A stretch of DNA of 64,000 nucleotides, taken from Coprinellus micaceus (taxonomy: Eukaryota > Basidiomycota > Agaricomycetes > Agaricales > Psathyrellaceae). The translations under genes and the position numbers were made by a program. The stretch covers positions 2,046,001-2,110,000 of the forward strand of contig OX596335.1 of NCBI GenBank assembly GCA_951394405.1. The letters are read 5' to 3'. Numbering within the stretch: position 1 is the stretch's first letter; every line of letters starts with the position of its first letter. The notes under the pieces are model-generated. The model made no database searches and had not been told where the DNA came from. It saw only the letters and a program-made list of their open reading frames with translations. Positions 56,918 to 64,000 of this stretch are shown in pieces.

Positions 56918-59900
56918 CAATTATTCGCCGACGCGCTTAGACGGGCTCAGCCTTATACGAGAGCCCACCCCCAACCCTTCATGACCCCTCACGATCCGTG
57001 CCTCCCTTCGCCCCCATCGCATTATTACCGGCCTCGGGCCCATCAAGACAACAAGTAGCATATTCAGCACCCCCTCCAGAGCTCCGTGGTTCCTTTTGAC
57101 TTATTTCTTTCACCTTTACACTTTCCTTCCCCTCTGCGTGTGCTGCACCTTCTTGAACCCCAAACCGAACCTTTGTTGTAGGCCACAAAGCCATCTCAAA
57201 TATGTATTAGTAGACCGGATACCCTAGGCTTCCCCCAGTTTCTTTGTCTTCCCCCTTCATCTCTCGGGTGTTGTGACTGTAATTTGGACTCCCCCAACGA
57301 CGATACTCGTAGCTAGAAGTAGCAACACGTATACACAGAGCGGTATTCTTCAAACTTGACTTTACAGTTGGGATACCCCGATCGTCAGCCATCTCGGCCA
57401 CCTCACCCACCCACTGTCCCCTGTCCCTTCCCCGCCTCTTCCTACATTTCGAACAGTTCTCTTCATCTTTAGAACCTCCTGCGTACGGCACCGTCCTGTT
57501 CTTCTTTGATGATACCCCTTGGCGGTCGTGTAATATCACTATCCCAGTGTTGTACAACGGTGGACGACCGCACCCAGTTCCCATTCAATTCGAATACACG
57601 AAACGCTCCACAAACATGACGCTCTGTACCTTTAAAGTAGGTTTAGGCTCGAGGGGGAGCACCCCGAAGAGTCTTTGCGCACCAACTCGAGTTCCCATGC
57701 CACGCCGAACGAAGGACATCTTGAGACCCCACAGAATCAGCATGAAGCCAAGCCACACACGGAAAGGGCTAAAAACGTTCCTTATACACTCGGAGGAATG
57801 TGAAAGGAATCCAGCCACCACGTTCATTAATAAGGGGCGATAAGCGTCATTATGAGGTAGCCCGATACGCTTACTGAGCTCCCTACTCCGTCTCGACGCG
57901 TAAACGCCCGAGGGCCCTGCATAAAGTGGATTAGGGTATCTTCTGGTAGGCAGCTGTGGGGGGACATTTCGGAGGGCCCCAACAGAGCCAATGAGGTGGT
58001 GCGTTCCCCTTTCCACAGTCCCCTTTATCACCCGACGCACAATCGACGTGGCCCCCTGCATTTCTTTGGGGACACGCTCCAAGCGGCATCCTAGCAGTGG
58101 GACAAGAACCAGATCACACGCCGAGTGATATGCAGCCTCGGCCGTGTGAGATGTGCACCCTGCGTAGTAGGGCCCTGTGCGCGGACGCTAAAGTCGGACC
58201 TGTTGCAACCAAGGTGCAGCGCAGAGCAAGTCGAATAGGCAGTGCCAGCTGCGCCGCCGGGGAAACTCGGAATGTCGTCCAATATAAGACTTGTCAGTGC
58301 TGCGAACTGCGGGCGCGAAGCGACTCCTGACAAGCAATTGCCGAGAGCCCCGAAACTGGATTCTCCAAGTACGTTACGGCAGTGGGGCGAGGGCACGTAG
58401 ACGCCGGCGTGGCAGATTGATTGTCTTCATCACCTTCCAAGTTACTTGATTCGCTGCAACGAGGCAACATCAAAATCCAAGCATCGAACAAGCAACGAGT
58501 AAGCACGACGAACAAAGAGGAGAGATGTATCAAGCCAAGGATATTTTTGGTGTTGCGTGCGATTATAGATGCAGTTGAATGGAATGAGGGACATTGATCC
58601 TTTCGGTGAAATGAAGACCACGTTTGTTCGAGGAAGTCATGGAGGGTGAAGTTGAGGCCAGGACCGGAGTGCCGGAGTATGCAGGGTCTGACGAAGCCAC
58701 GAGTCGCGCAGTCTGCGTTAGAGTATAGATGGGGGTTACGCGCCCGTCGCCGTTGGCGAGTAAGCGAGAGAAGGACAAGAACGAAACGTGCAGGGTAGGC
58801 TTGGAGTGGGAGAAAGCGAGAACAGTCTCTCAAAGCCAAAATATTTCCTGTTGTGTCCGGCGACGCTTGGAGGTCTGCATCGCAAGGTCGAGTGTCAGCC
58901 AAAACGGCATTATATGGGAGACCAGCCGAGTCGGAGTGATGAGGTCACTGCTTTAAGTCCGGGCGCCTATCCTTGTGGGTCCATGTTGTAGCAGCCTGCA
59001 GGGTCTGCCGCGTGTTTGTCAGGCGCTTAGGCTCTCCAATAGTCGCCCGTGACACGAAAGGCTCGCCCCAGGTGTTGATTTTAAGTGACGGTGAAGCGGC
59101 GGGGACTGGGCGACGCACTGCCAAACGGCTGGCCGCGCGAGAGATCGGCAGCGACAGGTGAAGCGAGGAGGGGAAGCGAGCGCGAGAGTCGAGACTAATT
59201 TGTGGGTGGCTCTAACGACAGCGGGGGGAAGATAGCGCACACGAGGGCGCACTATTGCGAATTCGCGCGCGCAAATGAATTAATTTTGGGCACCACCTAG
59301 CTGTGGAATCAACTGCTGTAGAATATCCCGCATATACGCCTACACCGGGGAATACTCACCTTTCATTCAGAGCGGAAGCAAGCCGTATATCCGTTGAACC
59401 TGATAGAAAGGCCCTCCACATATAGGCGGCGATGTCCAAGGTGGCCTCAAGACGCCGAGAGGTGCGAGGTACACTGTCGCGGATGCTGAATACATTCCCA
59501 ATGTCCACTGGCTAGTCAGATATCACCGCGGAGCGACTAGAAGCTAGCACACTGTGTTCCGATGACCAAAGGTTTGAAGAAGAAGAAAAAAGTGGGGTGA
59601 GTTGTCAGATGGCTGGATGCAAAGAGATCGGAACGCAAGTCCCCCACGGCGTGGCTAGCGATACGTATTTTGGATATGGTGTGTTGGACATGCCTGATGG
59701 TGAACATATCCAGACTGGCCGAGGCGCGATCCTGGCGCACGGGTGGACGTAACGGGACCAAGAAGTAAGATGGCCACCGTCCAGTGTGGGTCCCAATTCA
59801 CGCAATGCCCGAGCGAAGTTTGTTTGAGCGCCCCCAGTTCTGTGATCAAAGCACCTTTTCGAATCGGTTAAAAATACTTGGACCAAGCGCAGCGCGTTCA

Positions 59901-60832
59901 CTTACGAGATGTCCACGGCCTAAAGGCCCGTTACGCGCAGAGCAAGTACCACAGGCCATATTGCCGCCATTGCGGACTGAGGTACCCCTACATTGTTCCC
60001 TACATGCGGTTCGGACGTCCCAGATAACTGGTTTCGGAGGAGTCGTCCGTGGCGAACCGTATACTCCCGTACGACGAGAGGGTTTTGTCACAGTCTTCAG
60101 TTATCCAGTTTTGACATGCAGGTTACGAGAGAGAGGAACCGGCGGGTATCCACCCTGAATGCACGTCAAAAGAGTGCCCTGGGTTGAAAGACGGTCTAAA
60201 GCACGGTCGGAAGGCATTTTTCGCTTCGTACCGTCTTTTGTGTTGCAGGATGGACGGTACACATGACCTGTTCTGTCAGGGGCGGAGAGCCAGAGAAGGT
60301 CCTTTCAAGTTTCCTTTTCAAGCACCAGAGGCCCGAGTACAAGCGACGGAGAGAAAAGGAACGCTGACTACCATGTCAGCGAAACTCTACAGCAGAAGCA
60401 CCACCTTGAATGTCCAAAAATACTCGTGGACGAAAAAAGTTTCGACCCTGAATTTGGTGTGTGTGGATCCTAGGATCCACCGTCCCACTGGAGGATTTTG
60501 GGCAGGAAAATACTCCGTGATAATCCGATTCGTGCCAGATTGGCGGTGTTGGGAAAAAGTTGTTTGGCTTGTGGCCGAACGATTCGAGCCGGAATGGTTC
60601 AACGAACAGACAATCCGAGTCGGATGCATATACACCCTTGCCTGGGAGTTCTTTCGATACCGCGCTTGGAGGGTGGGTCTGGAGGGTGGGCCGTGATGCA
60701 GATCATGATGTGCCCCTGGAGAAACTCGTGAGGCTAATCGTCTTCATCAAGAGCCATCAGATGAAGACCATGTCCAGCAGGCCTTCGAAAGTAGCAGAGC
60801 GTTGGTGAGAGTGTTGAAAGCCTTCTGAAAAG

Positions 60833-60892
60833 GGCCGGGTGGCTGAGTGGGAGGACAGGTAGACGTGTGCTAGGATTCAACCCTAGTCGGCC
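60833..60892 (+). ncRNA. Truncated tRNA-like sequence with Pol III A and B boxes
   Basis: A 60-nt stretch starts GGCCG and ends CGGCC (closing stem). It contains TGGCTGAGTGG (60840-60850), which fits the A-box consensus, and GGATTCAACCC (60873-60883), which fits the B box and forms a T arm CTAGG-ATTCAAC-CCTAG. The space between is too short for an anticodon arm, so it is not a working tRNA. It could be a decayed tRNA or the head of a SINE. Confidence 0.45.
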
Positions 60893-63588
60893 GCGAGTGA
60901 GCTGTACGAGTGGCATAAACGAAAGGGCAGGTTGTGGTCGCGCCGCTCGCGAGCAGGTTTTCGGGGGCGTGCGGAGTTCCGGGGCGTAACCAGCGCGGGA
61001 GCAGAGCGAGAACAGGGGATACCTGGGGGGACACCTTGAGGAGCATAACGACCGAATGGGAGGCACCTGGGAGAAGAATCATTCGCACTTTATATTTCGC
61101 CTCAAAGCCCGGTTGAATCGTGTCCTGCGAGGATACGGAATGCGAAAGGCGGTCCGAGAACGACATTTACGAGAAGGCAGGTATACCCAGTCGACGCAGC
61201 ACATTTTGGGTGAAATTGCGCGCAAAACGGGGCGGATAACGAAGGCGGTCGAATTTTTGCAGCGGATTGTGTGCATTGAACGATCTGATCTGGGTGATTG
61301 TCAGGAAAGGCCGAGAGTATTGAGGCGAGCTAAACGTCATCTTGTGGCTGCCACGAGGGTTCCATGCGTCCTAGGACTCACTCGGGTTTAGGGATTGGAG
61401 GAGAAGGCTGGACTCCGGGGGCTAGGGAGGGAGGGAGTGAGTGAGGGCAGGGCTAGGGTATGGGTCAAACTAGCTGTTTTGCGGTCCATGACCAGCGGAC
61501 CTTGGGGGGCAGAATCGTGGTCGACGAAAAGGAGCCTAGGAATTGGCGCAACTCCTTTTTGTCGTCCGATGAGGCTCGCTGTCGTCTCAACTCGGTCCGG
61601 GAAGGCAAATCCAGCGATAATTAACGGAAGCAAGCGATGGGGAGAGGCAGTGTATCTGTAGGTGAGGTCCCCGATTAGAGGCATTTCTCGAGAAATTGGT
61701 CCGTATGTCACCGCCTCGACGTTCCACAGGTAGCCGACTATGGGGCGCCGCACAACCATCGACGTCCTGATTCGATGGGACAGGTTTCCTTCAAATCCGG
61801 ACTCGATGGAGGGTAAAGGCAGCCTTAATAGTGCATCTCGCGGAATTAGCAATGCATTCTCGAGTTGTTGAACAGGCAGGTGACATACGCTGCACTCTCG
61901 GTTATGGAAGTTTAGGGCACTCTTCATGGCGAAACCACGGAAGATGTGGGTTAATCGATCCAATAGTGGGGCTGATATTTGCTTGTCAAGAAACCCCAAG
62001 GCGAGGTCGTGGGACAGGCCACACAGAGAAACATGAGGTTGGTGGCATCGCCCATGGAGTCACCGAGGAAATGGCCTCCTAGTACCGGCCAGGAGTGGAT
62101 CTGAAGAAGCTTCTTTTGTTGAGACGAAGTAGATTTCAACCAATCATGAGCTCACCTACTGAATTGGGGGTTTCAGTAGAGACCGTTGGAGGGTGTCCAC
62201 TTTGCTGACAGGTTGAAGGGCAGGCGCAAACCCTGTCTCCAGGTTATGATGACTGTCGACAAGATTGAGAGGGGTTGCCCAGCTACGATCATGTATCAGG
62301 CTGAAGAGAAGAAACGGATGCCCGTTAGTCGATGGAGTCATTTGGTCATCTGGCCAGCGTCGACAATATTAATTCGGGATCGTAGTGCTGGATTGAGCGA
62401 GATAGAGGCAGAAGAAGTAAAGGCACCGAAGCGATGTAATTGTGCGGAGGAGGCCAGATACAATGGAGAAGAGGAGGGCTAAGACGGCGTTCAAATCAGA
62501 ATGGGGGGTATATGTACTGAGAACGCCACGGACCCACCTCGGCATCCGGACCAAAGGACTTTTGCAACCACATGAAAGCGGACTTGGGGTGGTGTGGTGG
62601 GTCAATGAACTTGGGCGTCTCTCGATCCTTCTCGATGGATTTGCCCAAAGGGGGGGCCATGCTCCGATGTGTCCAAGCATTCTGTGGGAGTGACGCGTAC
62701 GGCAGACGCCCGTCGCCTGACTCGGTATGACCTGAAAGTGAGCCTCGCGTCGAGGAACCCGGGGCAAGGCCATGGCACGATTGATTCTGCATTGGGAGCG
62801 CCTAGGGCTGGGTCCGCCCTCTGCATGCGTCCAAGAAGCGCGATGCTTCTCGAGACCTGTAGCCACCGACCTCGGTCCCGCGCTGGGAGGGGTTTGGAGC
62901 AAAGACGGGGGCTGGCGGACCTTTTCTTACATTCGACTGAGCAGACGTCGAGGCTCGCCAGCCCCGGTGGCAATTGGCTACGCCTCGTCAGGATAGCCGC
63001 CCGCGTGATTGACGAGCCATAAGTATTGTCCCGGACACCACCCGTTCAGGAATGGACTGTCGCACAAAGGGAAGGGAGAATGGGGGGTGCCTGGGGGCGA
63101 GTGCGCGAGTGGGCACCTCCAAGGCACCTCCCCTGGCAGCAGACACGGCAGTGCGCCCAGCGAGGAGTCTGAGCGGACATGGACCCTTGGTGGGAGCAGA
63201 GGGAGAGGTACGTCGGTGGAGGAAAGGCGGACCAGATTTGGGTGGGATCCGGACGAAAAGGGAGAGTGGGAATTGGCAGGGATTTCCAAATGGGCACGAC
63301 TTGAAATATGGCGAACCAAGGTTTGGACTTCATCGGCTCACAAGGCTGCTCTGCCAGATATCCCCCAAGGCTCTTCCCTGTCTTCTTTACGACCTCTCCA
63401 CGACCTCGACGACGACGACGCTCTGACTTCTCTCTTTCTTCTCCTTCTTCAAGCGCCCTCCTATCTTCTACTTGGCCCACTCCCAGAGAGCACATCGCTG
63501 CACACATCCCCCTCATCGCCCCCCACCCCCGCCTCACTCCTTCCTCCCCATTTCCAGTTTCATTTTCTGAGAACACCCACCAGCACCC

Positions 63589-64000
63589 ATGGACAGCTGG
63601 AGAGTAGCAGTGCTGGGCGATGGTGGTGTCGGTAAAACTGCCCTGGCCGTCCAGGTGAGCGCCCCCGGATTCCTATCGAGACGCGAATGGAGCAATGACC
63701 TTGCCTAGTTTACTTTGAATTGTTTTGTTGGTGAGCAACCCTCCGTTTGGCCCCAAGACCAGCCCGTTGACCCTCTCCGCGCCCGCCCCTGTGGATTATA
63801 GAGGTGAGCCTCTCGTCTGCCCCCGGATCCTCCCCTGGGAGCTCATGTTCCCAAGACATACGATCCGACAATAGAGGATGCCTACCGCAAGCAGCTTGTG
63901 GTCGACAACAAGATGTGCTTCGTGGAGGTCATCGACACTGCTGGTCAGGGTACGTCCCCAGCCACTCGCTTCCTCCCCCTCCCCCTGGCTTATCGCGCAT
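63589..64000 (+). CDS. Ras-type small GTPase, 3' end outside window
   Basis: A membrane-associated GTPase switch. Exon 1 (63589-63654) gives MDSWRVAVLGDGGVGKTALA, with the P-loop GDGGVGKT. Exon 2 (63709-63730) gives FTLNCFV plus one base. The exon from 63856 gives TYDPTIEDAYRKQLVVDNK, the switch I effector region, then FVEVIDTAGQ (switch II start), with a donor at 63950. To keep frame and supply the Glu of VETYDPTIE, a 2-nt micro-exon AG at 63802-63803 is needed, flanked by canonical TATAG and GTGAGC. Effector residues YDPTIEDAYRKQ place it in the Ras/Rap branch rather than Rho or Rab. Gly at the position equal to human codon 12 is an Asp-Gly pair here (GDGGVGKT). The rest, including any CAAX end, is beyond 64000. 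Confidence 0.88.

Larger units (their letters stand above)
56779..63588. other. 6.8 kb gene-poor stretch with unsupported ORFs
   Basis: I recognise no conserved protein here. The longest frames are listed for the record: 57585-58082 (-, 165 codons, one hydrophobic stretch VWLGFMLILWGL), 58294-58902 (-, 202), 60184-60696 (+, 170, Trp-rich) and 61388-61999 (-, 203). They have no domain motifs and overlap other open frames; chance or decayed sequence is the simplest reading. A truncated tRNA-like sequence lies at 60833-60892. The pyrimidine-rich tract at about 63360-63570 is the promoter/leader of the Ras gene. Confidence 0.4.

Noticed and set aside
61388..61999. 203-codon minus ORF with CSVCHLPV
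   Set aside because: One CxxC pair without further zinc ligands in spacing; C-terminus is a Ser/Pro run; overlapped by open plus frames. Listed only within the gene-poor stretch.

Overview
This window looks like nuclear DNA of a mushroom-forming basidiomycete (Agaricomycetes). Coding exons are cut by many 45-75 bp GT-AG introns, tRNA genes carry short introns after the anticodon, and several proteins (a W-x-H type MYND protein, a propeller-like F-box protein, a tandem cytochrome P450 family) are of kinds usually seen expanded in that group. No bacterial operon features, CRISPR arrays or rRNA operons were seen. All exon structures below were read by eye from ORFs and splice signals, so internal exon edges are approximate.

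Layout. 1-2.7 kb: the 5' two thirds of an unrecognised large gene on the minus strand. 4.5-21.6 kb: a cytochrome P450 cluster made of one decayed copy (4526-5885), two tandem plus-strand genes (8455-11044, 11406-14234) and one inverted gene (19054-21552). A MYND zinc-finger gene, a tRNA-Leu and the cleavage/polyadenylation factor PFS2 sit between them. A 226-bp MITE-like element lies inside an intron of the second P450. A further P450 C-terminal scrap sits at 28.9 kb, after the housekeeping pair VPS4 (22.6-24.2 kb) and CAND1 (24.6-28.8 kb).

29.7-45.2 kb: an F-box protein, a small tudor-like protein, a secreted Lys/Gly-rich protein, a HAL4/SAT4-type kinase, a gene-poor 3 kb stretch, ribosomal protein eL19, and a large protein with a kinase fold whose catalytic motifs are all lost (predicted pseudokinase). 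45.6-52.5 kb is a tight block: ADE8 (GAR transformylase) and EFM5 (eEF1A lysine methyltransferase) are divergent with 111 bp between starts; a MYST acetyltransferase and MED9 are divergent with about 194 bp between starts; a single-pass membrane protein follows.

52.9-63.5 kb is gene-poor: an intron-containing tRNA-Met, a near-perfect 22-position hairpin, a small TATA-driven ORF, a truncated tRNA-like sequence with A- and B-box matches, and several unsupported ORFs. The window ends in the 5' half of a Ras-type GTPase gene whose reading frame appears to need a 2-nt micro-exon.

The strongest items for a second look are the 2-nt micro-exon, the pseudokinase, the MITE inside a P450 intron, the P450 birth-and-death series, the isolated hairpin, and the secreted Lys/Gly-rich protein. 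I did not find a clear new defence or mobile system.
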